From positions 335,322-399,321 of the forward strand of contig NW_019775980.1 in the NCBI RefSeq assembly GCF_001039355.2: 64,000 bases of DNA, written 5' to 3'. The notes below the pieces were generated by a model. That model ran no database searches, was not told the DNA's origin, and saw only the letters and a program-made list of their open reading frames with translations. Source of the DNA: Lingula anatina (lineage: Eukaryota; Brachiopoda; Lingulata; Lingulida; Lingulidae). Shown in pieces: positions 12,501 through 24,508 of this stretch. A program made the position numbers and the translations under genes. Each line of letters opens with the position of its first letter. Positions within the stretch are counted from its first letter, which is position 1.

Positions 12501-15500
12501 TGTGGAAGGAGGCACAGCATGCAGCATTCAGACATCTTTTACATGTAACACCTTTAACTAGGCTCAGTCTATGATGGGTTTAACTTAATTTTAAATTTTT
12601 AACAAATATTAACAAATATAACCCAACTGAACCAAAGTCCGCAACAAGAATGTACAAATACAGCAAAATTAGATAAACAAGAATAAGCATAATCATACTA
12701 CCACTTTGGGATTGAAATATTTTAGTGCATACATCCAAGTATAGGGACAAATATTGGGGGGGGGGGGGTAAAAAAGACAGTCACTATGTCTTAACCCATC
12801 TCTATCTTACATCCAGTGCCTGGTCCAGACTGCCACTATGGTAGAGATCAAAGAAAGCCAACAGATCCAGCAGGAGGTAGAATGTCCCAGTAGTGGCTCT
12901 GCTGCCTTCATGGCCCTGGCTTTTATATCTGAAATTGTATATATAATTTTTAATTTATTTATCAGCCTTTCCATCACGTTACAACTTGTATCTTATCTCA
13001 TATCTTAGAAGTAAACAAACAGATATACATATCAAAATTATAAATTTAAAGAGATGAGATATTCTTCATAAGATGCAAATAAAACTGTAGAGAGAGTTTG
13101 GAAAACATAAATCTTTGCATAACTTTAACTAGGTGCAAAGTTTGAAATAGATTTCGTTTTTTCATTACAAATGAACTACATGTAAGTGACTTGTGTTAGA
13201 TGTGACATATTGTGTTAGATGAAACATTGTGTTAGAGGTGACATTATGTTACATGTGACATATTGTGTTAGATGTGACCAACCTCTCAGCAATGGACAGA
13301 GCCATCTGTTTTAGCCGGTCTTTACTGGAGTGAGGACTTGGAGGTTGAGAGAGCACCTGGGTGAGAAGCTTGTTCATCAACTCTAGAACTTTCTCTGGAT
13401 TCTGAAAATAAACCAACCGAGTATTTAACAACATGTACAACATTAATAAATCAATTAAAAAGGCAATATAAAACATAAAAAAGAAAGAAATAAAAGCATG
13501 GGATGTAACTAGACGTGATTGACTGTGAGAAAAAAGTAGGGAGAAATGGTTTGGTGGCATATGGGGGCCATGATAGAAAAAAAAATAGAATAAAAATCAA
13601 ATTTCAATTTTGTAAAAAAAAAAAAAGATCATATAGAATGTACAAAATATGAAATCAACACACTTAAAAAATTAATTTGCCATTTTTTAACTTTACTCAA
13701 TGTGCTACAAAGGTAATTTTTAAGAATACTCATATATGCCAGAAATGTACATTCTCACAACATAAAGAGCATCTTACTTTTGCTAGGTCATACAGTTTCA
13801 CAGCGTCTTCAAACAGTCCCTTAGTCTCAGAGTCTTCTGCAACTTTGGCAATGATCTTGTGAGTATCACTGTGGAATTTGTCAATGGCTCCAGGCTGAAA
13901 TAAGTTTTTTTTTTATTGTACTTGTTTTCAATTTTATTTTAACATCACATAAGGAGTAAAAAAAACATGCTAAGCTATCACACAATCCCATTTAATGTAT
14001 GAACATATGTAATGTGTTTTTGTTATTGACATAAAAAATACATAATGAGAAAAACAATGTCAAAATTTATGTTTCACAAGCTCACCTTTCTTGTTCCATC
14101 CCTTTCCAATCTACCTAGCAAAGTCTCAAACTGAAAAAAAAAAAAATAAATAAATAAATAAATGAATAAATAAATAAATAAAATGTGTGTATGCTGAGAC
14201 TGTCTCTATTTTTAGTTATTTTAAATCAGCAAATTAGCCGAAACATTAGAATCTTACTAAATGAAGTAAAAGGCTTTTGGCTGCAGAAACTTAGAAATGT
14301 GATCATTACCAGCTTATGACAAGAACAAGTAATTTAGCAAGAGAAAAAGCATGCCAACAAAGCCCCAATTACTTGTAGTAATTTGGCTTTAAAATTGCAA
14401 CCTAATTCAATTCCATTTACACACTAATACATGCTTTTACATAACTATCTCCTCAGATAGCATAAAGAATATAAGGTATAATTGTACAGTACAAAGAACA
14501 AGATGGCTACCTCTCTAGTCTCCAGCACAAGCTCACTGATACATGACATGAATAGGTTGTCTCCCTGTGGAGAACGCAAGTTTCTGAAAGAAAAAAAATT
14601 ATCATTAAAAATTATCCAAACACAAAGGTTCTGACATACTTGGGCTTTCATATGCCACTAATGAACAGTTTTTGACTCCAAATAGTAATAATAATCCTAT
14701 CAATAAAACAATTTTATAATTAATTTGCTGCTGATGAATCACCTTATTAACCAAAAGAAAAAAAAATTCACATTTTAGACTAAAATAAATTAGAGTCTGT
14801 TCCCCTAAAACTTCTATCAGCTAATAAAGTTTACCTGAGGAAGTAGAAATACTGCAGGGCCTCCCTGGGATCTGTTCCCTCAAACTTCCTTGTATACATC
14901 ATCACTAGGCGGGCAAAGTTCAGCCTCTTCATTGGACTGGGGTCTCCAGTTTCTTTGGACACTAGAAAAGGAATGGGAGTTGTTAGCATTTCTTCAGTTT
15001 AAAAAAATATTTTGAATTTATTTCAGAAAAATAATTTGTATCATATTGTTTTACCTTCTTATGATATTCCATCTGGCCATAAAACAAAGAAATAAAGAAA
15101 TAGCTAAGCAGCCCTATGTTCTCTTTGTCAAATATAAATTAATTGGCCAACATTTCCGACAGTTTATAAAAAGAAAAAGAGAAGAGAAGTTATTATTCTC
15201 TTTTTTGTAAAGGTAAATAACTTTTTGAGACTCCCCACCAAACTTAACTTAATCAGCCAACATTCCGGAGCTAAAAAAAAAAAAATAAAATTAAAAAAAA
15301 ATAAATAAATAAAACAAAAAAATTAAACAAAATAATAATAATAAATAAATAAAATAAAAATAAATAAAATAAAAAAATAGAAATAAACTAGTTGTTCCGT
15401 GAAAGAACTCCCTGTAGACTTCACAGATAAGAAAACCAGCCAATCATCACTCACACAGCTGTGACTGTATACTCTGGGACAGCGCTAACATGTTCATCTC

Positions 15501-18500
15501 GTACAGCACCAACGCCACGTGGACTGCATGACACCGTAATCTCTCGATTCTGGACAGGAACTCGATGGCTGCCTCAAACTGTGCCGTGAGAAGGAGCACC
15601 TCAAAGTACAAGAACGGCTGCTGATAGGCGCTGAAGTGACTCTCACCTGTATGGAGGGAGAAAAAGAAAATTCCCAAATTGTCCTTCCTGTAGCACATTT
15701 ATTTCAGACCTGAATAGAGTTGTAATTCATTTGTAATTTTTTTGAAGAATTTTCCATTTGTTCCATTATCATTTTAGGAATATAAGATGAAATGGTTTGA
15801 AATATTTGTTATATTTTCTGCCAATATATTGCTCAACAAAATAAATGACCGAGTAAGGCTTGATATAAAGTACCTGATGTAATGTTTGTTTCATGTACAT
15901 AATCAAAACAAAACAAAAACAAAATTCCAATTCTCTATCATACCATACTCCTCAGATAATGTGGTTTGAAACTGTGGCAGGGTGAGTGTATCTTGTGTAC
16001 TTCCCCCCTCCTCAGATTCCGCATCATCCCCAAATCTGATCTGACTCAGTTTAATCCACAAGTAATCTTCTGTTTTCTCTGCTACCTCAGAGTGCACATC
16101 AGAGAAGTCGCAACATCCAATGATACAAAATACGGCCCTGGAAATAGATGTAGGATGACTACAACATTTATAAGGACTNNNNNNNNNNNNNNNNNNNNNN
16201 NNNNNNNNNNNNNNGGGAGGGGGGGATATTGTAAAGACAATGTTACACAGACAAGATTTTGGTTGTAAGGGAAAAAAACAAGGAATGGCTCCGTGTCCGA
16301 ATTTTTGAGGGTCTGGGAGTCATTTAAGTCAGAAACTACTAATATGTAAGTCAGAAAACTACTAAGGAAAAAAAATTTATGTTGAATTCAAATTAAAAGC
16401 AGTTATGCCTGATCATGTCTAACACCACATGTCAAACCAACTATTAGAGTGCATAAACTGCCAGCCACAAGCATTATACGTTATCAGAATTCTCTATCAT
16501 ACTTACCTTTTATAAGGGTCAGTACTTGTCCGCACTGAGCGTCTGTACTGGAGACGTAACTTTGTTTCACTGTTAGGACTTAACCTTAAGTATTGGATAA
16601 ATAAGATGAATGTAAATAAGTTTCAACATAATATCAGATCATCTTCTACCAATCATCAACAAATTTTAAAATTATCATATATCTTAGATGTAATTTGTAT
16701 ATTGGCAGCTTCTTATTGCTGAGTACAATGAAAGTACAGTGAAATTTATTTTAAATTTATCTCATTTTTTCAAGTAAAAAGTGGATCTTGGATAAACAAA
16801 CCTTCTATCTTCATTTTTCATATATTCTTGGAGAAACACAATAAATTCTCCTATATTTTGTCTGAAAAAGACCCCAAAAAAGCAAACATTTCAGCATCAG
16901 CTTGTTTAATTTGCATGAAATTCAGGTATCAGGATTAACAATCAAACAAGCCATTTGTGTAACTGATCAAAAAAGAAAATAATTAATAGTCAGTTACTGT
17001 TCTAAATACTGGTAGACTAACAAACAAAGTGAAGGCCAACAAAGGTCAACACTTAGCAAAGAAGGTCAACTCACTGAGCCTGCTGTGCCACATGGAGAGC
17101 TGCATTGAGGTCACCACAGCGAATACAGTAATACATCATTGCCCACACTGGGTGTCCATCTACTACACCATCCTGGAATTATAACACACAATATATAACA
17201 ATTATAACACACAATATAACAATTATAACACAATATAACAATTGTAACAAACAACATAACACACAATATAACAATTATAACACAATATAACAATTATAAC
17301 ACAATATAACAATTATCAGTAATGTCACCACAGCAGAAATAGTAACACACACAATATGGATATTGACAATGTAATAAAACACAGAATATGACAATTAGCA
17401 AATGATACACTACACCCATCTTAAAATAATAAGGGCACCAACTAGGACTGAAGATGCAAAATGTAACAAATGACAAATGCATCAAATCTTCAATTTTGGG
17501 GTCATTTTAAACTAGAGCTAAAAGTAAGAAATGTCTATTTTGGGGTCATTTTAAACTTGAACAAAAAGAAAGAGAAGTCATTTCTCTGTCTATACAAAAC
17601 ACTGCTTTAGAAGAAGAAGGCAATTTTAGCTTCTGTGTAACAAAAACATCAAAAAAGGTGAAAAAAGGGGGTCTCACAATCCAGAGTTTCACCCAGCAAA
17701 ACATCAAAGCATACCTCTAGTCCTGGAGTGGAGTGCGGGAGACGGACATTAAGAAAACTCCTGACCAGGTGGTACGTCCCCGGCACCCCTCCTAGCTGTG
17801 CCTGCTGCAAGTTCCCATACACTGTGGCTGTGATGTACTTGTGGTAGCTGGAAGATGGAGAGACAGGGAGGGGATCAGTTTTGTGGGCAGTTAATGATAC
17901 ACAACAATAACACAACAATAACACATATTTATGTACATGTACTTTAAGGTGGGGATGTACCCAAATATAGCTAAAAATCGTCATTTTTGGTTTTTTATGT
18001 CTAATTATTGGTTCAATGTGTATCTAACGTTTAACAGAATAAAATTTTTACATTTTGAACAAAAAATTTGTTTTTTCTGAGGATTCTGATGCTGCACACA
18101 TCGGCACCGNCCCACCTTAAACACCTATCTTACTTTTAACAACGTTTTGAGGTGCAAAAATTCATCAATTCTATGCAAACCAAGCATACGTTCCATAAAA
18201 TACTGTTTCATTTACTCAATTTTAACCTGGTTAAAATCTTAAAGTCCTTTAGCCACTTGTATGTATATTTGCTTCTGCAGCAATGCACACAGATAAAATA
18301 GTGGATTTAAAAACTAATTATTTGGGTCTGGTGGCATGTTTAAGATGTGAAACAGTCTTTACTCAGCACCTGTCTTAAAGGAAAGGTAACACCATACCTC
18401 TGTTCTAAGTACTTCTTAGCTTGGTTTACAAATGCCGTCTGCATCCTCTGGGTGCTACGGGACGAGATTATGCTACTACTGGTTGCCATGGGAACATCAG

Positions 18501-19062
18501 TCATCAATTTCACCATCCTCCAGATTTCTGTGATATTCTAAATTAAAAGAGTTACAGACATTGCACTGAAAGAGTTACATAAATTTCATTGAAAGAGTTA
18601 CAGACATATCAATGAAAGAGTTACATTCCACTAAGCTGAAAATACCACGTTCTACTTATGACTAACGATTGAATGCTCTCAGACAAAAAATTCTTTTTTT
18701 CTGAAATAAAAATGAAACTGTAGACACTGTATTCCAAATTATGAAAAGAAATCTTAACACAGAAGGAAGAGTAATCTTTATTTTCAATATTTTGTAAGAA
18801 ATTAAACAAAACAATTATTGCTACATTCTGAAAGACATCAATAGTTAAATAAGAAGACTTCCCATCAGAAAAATCATGTCCTGACATACTACAGTATTAC
18901 ACATTCACGTAATTTACCAAAAGGTGAAATTACTCACATCGTCATCTAGTTTGTTTCCCACCTCAGCAAACATGTCAACCAGGCTGGGTCTGATACCGCC
19001 CTGAACTATCTGCTCATTGTACTGGTAGACCTGCAAGGAAATTGTATTATTTTGATTGAAAA

Positions 19063-19097
<35 letters not shown>

Positions 19098-21039
19098 ATA
19101 CAGTAAGTAAGAAAGAAAGAAAGACAGAAAAAAGAAAGAAATCTCATATTTTTAAAGTTTAGGCTATATTACCAAAATCTACCACATTCATCTTATTTTA
19201 TGACTGATAATTATCAAAGACAACAACTATTATATTTTGTATAATATGTAAAAAAATGAGCATCTTACTTGTCTGGCATATGCCATCTCCACATTATCCA
19301 TGGCACTTCTGCCCTGCATGTTGATACTGTCCCCAAGTATAGACTACAATAAAAGATATGTAATTTATACCTTAACATTCTGCATAGCTATATTATCCAT
19401 AATTACTATGACATGACAACAATATTTTCAAAATATGAAAACAAAATGCTAACCATATTCATTATGATCAAGTAAACAAGTACAAGTTTAGTGCATGGAT
19501 TTTCATTAATCAATGTCAAAATTGCAATTCTTGTTAGAACAAATCTTAATATCAGGAATCTTAGGATGTTTTGAAGATGATGACAAAGTGTGTGTTAAGA
19601 TTGTGTATATCTTAAAACTGAATGGGTAGGTAAGCGGATTGACAGTTTGCTTGTGGTGCTTGCGACCACTATTTTTTACATTCATACCATGAAACTGCGG
19701 TTTGAGTTGGTAATAGAGTGGTCCCGTTTGCAAGACTAGGGCTCAAAATTACAAATGACTCTGTCGTTATACTCCTGGTTTGTTGCTCCTACCTCCTGTT
19801 CCTGAGGAAAGTCCAGTGTATCGTGTCCTGTTCCTATCAGAGCATTGAGGATCTTCTGTTTCTCTCTCTCCCACTCATTAACAAGACTATCCCAGTGTCT
19901 CTTCTCTGCCTCCTCTAATGTCTGTAGGATAAAAGACAAAGTTAATATTATATGAGGATCTTCTGTTTCTCTCTCCCACTCATTAACAAGACTATCCCAG
20001 TGTCTCTTCTCTGCCTCCTCTAATGTCTGTAGGATAAAAGACAATAGTTAATATTTTATGTGGAGTAAATTCATGTGGTGTCTGTTTACATTTATTATAG
20101 AAGAAGGTGAAGCAAAACCAAGCTATGCCAACGTCTCTTCTCTGCCACCTCCAATGTCTGCATGATAAAACGTCAATAAAACCCCTCTTACATGGCAAGT
20201 TAGTATCATATGTGAGAGTAGTTAATAAATGATTTCTTCATGGAGCCCATCTTTCAGCATAACAAAAATTATTACATTCTTTTTTTAAAATATAGTCGTG
20301 CTATAAGAAAACCTGCATTTTGCTGAGGTGAATGCTTTTAGAACCCAAACTAGTCAGATGTCAACTTACATTTTTTCTTGTCTGTTCTATGACTGTTAAC
20401 AGGGCATTTTCACGTTCATTCCTCAGAAAACCATGGATGTCAGTGTCTCGCACTGGTTCTAGAGGCTCAAAAGTCCTTGCCGCACTTAAACCTTCCAGTT
20501 TCTGTGAAATTCTTGGAATGTCAAAACCTTTTGATCCCAGTAATATTGATCTGAAAGACAAGAAGCTCCTTTTTTACAACACACTGATATCACAGCAAAT
20601 ACGACAGGTAGGTACTGAAATCCATCAATTGCTACTGCATTGATACCTAACATATGAAAACACATTTATTTACATAATGTTGAGCCTAGATACCTTGATA
20701 TTGAAAAAAAAAGAGGGAATAATAAGATCAGGTTGGCAAAAAAGCATTTATTATAAAATGATGTGATCATTTGGTATCATAAAAAAAATAATATTAAGAA
20801 AAATTATTAAACATCAGAGGCCCAGTGATATTCTGTTTGTTAGGTTAGAAAGTATCCTACGCCTTGACGTCTGAGGCATCCTGGCTGGTCTGAGCCGTCC
20901 TGGTCAGCAAGCGATGACCAGCGTCCATTATCTGACGGATACTTCTCTCCACTTTGGGCAGCTCTGCCCCACAATCCATCTCCGCTGTCAGCTGCTCGGC
21001 CTGCTGCAGCAAGTCGCCAAATCCTGCACTCCCGTCCAT
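7851..21039 (-). CDS. NUP93: NUP93, nuclear pore inner-ring scaffold nucleoporin
   Basis: Ortholog of NUP93 (Nic96 family), which anchors the NUP62 complex through its N-terminal helix and stacks in the inner ring by an alpha-solenoid. Exons in transcript order: 21039-20861, 20550-20370, 19921-19793, 19343-19269, 19030-18938, 18537-18398, 17847-17715, 17172-17075, 16861-16802, 16569-16507, 16137-15944, 15646-15455; then six exons present twice (14961-14835, 14583-14511, 14130-14086, 13894-13778, 13401-13283, 12928-12811; or 11770-11644, 11320-11248, 10934-10890, 10695-10579, 10242-10124, 9722-9605); then 9047-8964, 8645-8575, 8387-8321, 7970-7851. With one copy of the block all phases fit and the product is 825 aa (human 819). 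Diagnostic stretches are [11 protein letters not shown] at the start, [33 protein letters not shown], and [13 protein letters not shown] at the C-terminus. A 5'UTR intron is likely: acceptor just above 21050, donor near 21482. Confidence 0.95.
9934..10120. repeat. intronic minisatellite, GTGACATATTGTGCTAGAT-like
   Basis: About ten degenerate copies of an 18-20 bp unit around GTGACATATTGTGCTAGAT, ending next to the NUP93 exon at 10124-10242. The equivalent place in copy B (13185-13280) has a shorter, diverged array, so it is length-variable. Confidence 0.75.
11533..11680. repeat. 74-bp tandem duplication across a NUP93 donor site
   Basis: The unit starting CTGTTCCCTCAAACTTC begins at 11533 and 11607, and part of it again at 11681. 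It copies the donor end of the exon 11770-11644 together with the adjacent intron. Copy B (near 14800) has a single unit, so this arose in one copy only. It leaves a decoy exon end and donor downstream of the real one. Confidence 0.8.
12314..15426. repeat. NUP93 exon-block duplication, copy B
   Basis: Starts immediately after the single N at 12313 and matches copy A from its first bases. It includes a shared non-exonic tract (about 12314-12725) equal to 9088-9500. The (GA)n at 9531-9570 in copy A is replaced here by a G-run near 12755. Confidence 0.9.
16179..16214. other. assembly gap, 36 N
   Basis: A run of N within the NUP93 intron between exons 16569-16507 and 16137-15944. Single Ns also occur at 2797, 4400, 12313, 18110, 27215, 45367 and 56160. 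Confidence 0.99.
17944..18120. mobile_element. piggyBac-like MITE (TTAA target site)
   Basis: Bounded by TTAA at 17944-17947 and 18117-18120. The ends are GGTGGGG on the left and CCCACC on the right, a short inverted repeat of the kind seen in TTAA-inserting nonautonomous elements. It has no coding capacity. The N at 18110 lies in the right end. Confidence 0.55.
19842..20045 (-). repeat. 112-bp tandem duplication of a NUP93 exon start
   Basis: The acceptor and first part of exon 19921-19793 (encoding [20 protein letters not shown]) recur at about 19955-20045, with a third, shorter and degenerate copy near 20129-20170. The extra copies keep the acceptor but have no matching donor, so they are probably silent pseudo-exons. 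Confidence 0.7.
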
Positions 21040-21482
21040 GGTGATGGCGACTGAAACTGAATAAGTTAACATATCATTACCTTCATGATTTCCACTGTTA
21101 GAAAACAAATTACAACAAATAACGTTACATTTCTCATTCACAGTCACAGTATAATTTCATTCTCAACACAACTACATGTATGAAACAAAGTTCTATAATG
21201 TCATTATTTGCAGGATTCGAAAAGGAATTCAAACCTAATAGCATGATATGATTTTTTCGGGAAAGGCTTTAATAAAATTTAAGAGAAAATACTTAGGTAC
21301 TAATATGAAAAGTAATCAAAAAGTAGTTCTGAAACTAAAACTGATAGTGCTTCAGTACAGGCATAACAATATCAACATATACAGAGAAATCGAGAAGCAC
21401 ACAACTCATTTTTGAATAATAAAATAAACAGATTTTTCCCATATTAAGTAAGTATTAATATACAAGAATCTGATTTACCTGA

Positions 21483-21710
21483 AGTATATACGAAATGTTA
21501 TTTACAACATATACTTTAGGTTTTGGTTTCTCAGTGATGAAAAAAGCGCCAAACCGGAAGCATGTTTTCGGCTACACACTGCGCCTGCTCAGAACTTCTC
21601 GATGAAAAGGAGAACCGAAAAGTGTGTTGTGTTTAAACACGAGAGAGAAGACAGCGTTTCTCTGCTGCTAAAAACGAGATGTAAGCGTCTCTTTCCTGTC
21701 TGATGTAGCT
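21483..21710. promoter_or_regulatory. bidirectional NUP93/TCAIM promoter
   Basis: The two start codons are 671 bp apart and divergent. The CpG-richer core at about 21540-21610 contains GCGCCAAA (E2F-like) directly followed by CCGGAAGC (ETS/GABP-like), then CTGCGCCTGC. On the minus side a donor (CAG/GTAAAT) at about 21482 suggests a short noncoding first exon of NUP93. On the plus side TCAIM translation starts at 21711. Confidence 0.6.
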
Positions 21711-24477
21711 ATGTTGATGGTGCTCCGCCATGCCATCTGGTCAAGAATCGGTCTTGTCAAGAGGGGAGCAGATGCTTTCTGCAGGTAATCAGAAAAACCA
21801 TCCAAACTTCAACCAAAAACATCGACTTGTCTTGGCTGAAAATTCTTACCCAGAACCTCACGTGCCTATTTTACTATTTTTAGATATAACAATAATTAGT
21901 ATTACTATAACTCTTTCTGCTTCTTCATTGTCATTCAATGGCGTTAATTTCAATTTCAATTGCTCCTTTTAAAATCAATTTTTTAATGAACATCGTAAAC
22001 ATAAAAGTTGATGAACGTATGTGCAAGTTATATGTTACATAATTACAGCCCCTCCCCCCAGAAAAAAAGAAAGAAAAAAAAAGAACATTCTAAAGAAAGG
22101 TTGAAGTCTCATATGTGTATGTATACTTCTGCTTAATGTTCAGAAATGCAAACAAATAAATAAAATAAAATAAAATAAATTATTTCAAAATATATGGGAA
22201 ACCGAAGATTCATTTGAAGTTAAGAACATAAACTTGAGAGATTGATGTATGAAAAGGTATAGTTTTCATTCCAGCATCTAGCTGTTTGTGAACATATATT
22301 AGTTGATTATAACAATTCAAAGATTCTCATGCTGTTCACTTGCTTTTAAACATCCCATTATGGATACTTCTAGATACATTTATATCATTTGAGAATGTTT
22401 TGAAATAAAACATTTGCTTCTTTTCATTCATGTTATGTCATCTATTTGGCATGGCACATGATAACATTCAGATGGTGCTTGTTTCTTTCATGTTAGGAGC
22501 TTTCCGACTCCATCATTTGGAGTTAATATTACTGTTGCTGCAGGAATCAGATGTGGTCATCGCAGTTTCTTGACAGCTGGTGAAGCAGCCATAGCACTGA
22601 GGCCATTTTATTTTGTGGTGCACCCGGACCTGTTTGGGCAACATCCAAGAGAAAGGGTGAGAACTTGAGTTAAAGTGAACAAGCTCAGTTATGATCTGGT
22701 ATTTGTGTGTGGAAAAAGGAAGAGTTGTTTAGCTGAATGTTTCTGTACAATTAGCTAGTCCTGTATACTAAATGGGGCCTTTGTCTTGAAAAATACCCTT
22801 ATTGTTGTAACTACTGTTTTCCAGTTAAATGACAAATTTTAATTTTCTTTCCCACTGTTTTCTCCAGGCAGTGAATGAAGAGTCTCTGAAGCAGCTCAGG
22901 GAATTGTTGGACAACATTCAGATTGGACAGACGTTCCAGCCTAGGAGAATTACTTTCTATGTCAGAGAAGGGAAGAAAGGAAGCAATTCTGCCAATGCAG
23001 GTGCTGTTGTTTTTTCTTGTAAAAAATTTTTTTAATTCATATATTTTTTTTAATTGTTTTAAATTGTTTTATCCTTTTAACAAATTTATATTTACAAATA
23101 GCCATGTAATTGTGCTGGCTGTGTAAGATGTGGTTTATACATGTTTTAGGGCATTTACTCTCACTTCATATGTATCATTAACTTTAAACTGGTTTGAATA
23201 ATATTATTTAACAAACCTAATATTCATAACATGCCAAAAGGTAGTTTATTATGGTCTGTATGAGGACAATCACAACAGATCCATGGCAGTCTCAACATGA
23301 AAGCAGAGCCGACTAATCTGCTGATAGTCTCCCCGCCTCCACACGCACTATCCCTGCAGGGGTCTAGCAATTAAACCTAGGAGCCGTGATTTAATCCGTT
23401 TAATGGCATGTGCAGTGGCGGGGAGACAATCAGGGGATAAGTCATCTCTACTTTCATGAAGGGATTGCCATATTTGGTCAGCAGATCAGTAGATCTGAGG
23501 ATCATCTGCAGTGAATGCATTCTATTTGTTGATTATTTGTCTTTTGTCTCTCAGGTTTCAGGATGGTGACCACGCCATTACTGAGCAATGATATGTATAA
23601 GACGGTAGAGAGCGTACTGCAAACATGTCAGCTGCCATTAGACTTCTTACACCAGATCAAGGACAGAAGGTCAAAGGTCAGACAAGACAAGCCGGCTCAG
23701 AGTCAGTACACATCCAGAGATTATAGCAATGAGTTCTTACGGATGTATGGGCCAGATAACCCCAACAGTGCGTACTTCAGAAAAATGAAGATGAACCTTT
23801 CTCTCAGGTGTGCCATGGGTGGATATCAATTAAAGCAAATTTCAAAAATGAAAAAAAAAAAGAAAATCCTAGAAATATATGTAAAGAATCATGATTATAA
23901 AGTAATGCACATAAAAAAAATGCAGTTTCAATTTTGAAATTTGACTTGCAAGTCTATAGCAGGGGTTACAGCTCCATTTTTGTTCTAATCTTTCAAAGAT
24001 TTTTGAAAGTTTTTAAAGTTGTCAGCCCACACTTTAGTGGCAAATACACTATATATACACAATGATTGTGTGGACTTTGATAGATAGTTAACATTTCTAT
24101 TTTTGATTTCCCTGTGTAGAAGTTGGCTGAGGGCCAATGTATTAAAAGCACAGAGCAACCAGCAGTTACATGATGCAATGAAGAAGTATAACGCAGAGAT
24201 ATGTGCTGCCCTCTGTGAAGAGTTTGGATTGGCTGATGTCCAGTGGAATTGTATTTGGAGCGATCGTTTTCTGAAGGGTTGCATCGTCAGCTTTAGAAGA
24301 ATGTGTGAAAGAAATGTTCATATTCGTAATAATTTAAAAGGTATATATTTTTATCATGACAGCAGTTATATTTTGTTTATATTATTTTCGATTTTTAGTA
24401 GTAATACTTTGCAGTATATAAACATTTCATGAATATAGAACAGTTACATTCCAACTGCATCTCTCTCTCTCTCTATG

Positions 24478-24508
<31 letters not shown>

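Noticed and set aside
9605-14961. NUP93 with a genuinely doubled alpha-solenoid segment
   Set aside because: Splicing both blocks breaks the frame, and one block gives a product of normal length.
21730-21972. An 80-codon open frame starting at ATG 21730 as the TCAIM start
   Set aside because: It is out of frame with exon 2. The ATG at 21711 joins in frame and gives a basic mitochondrial-type leader.
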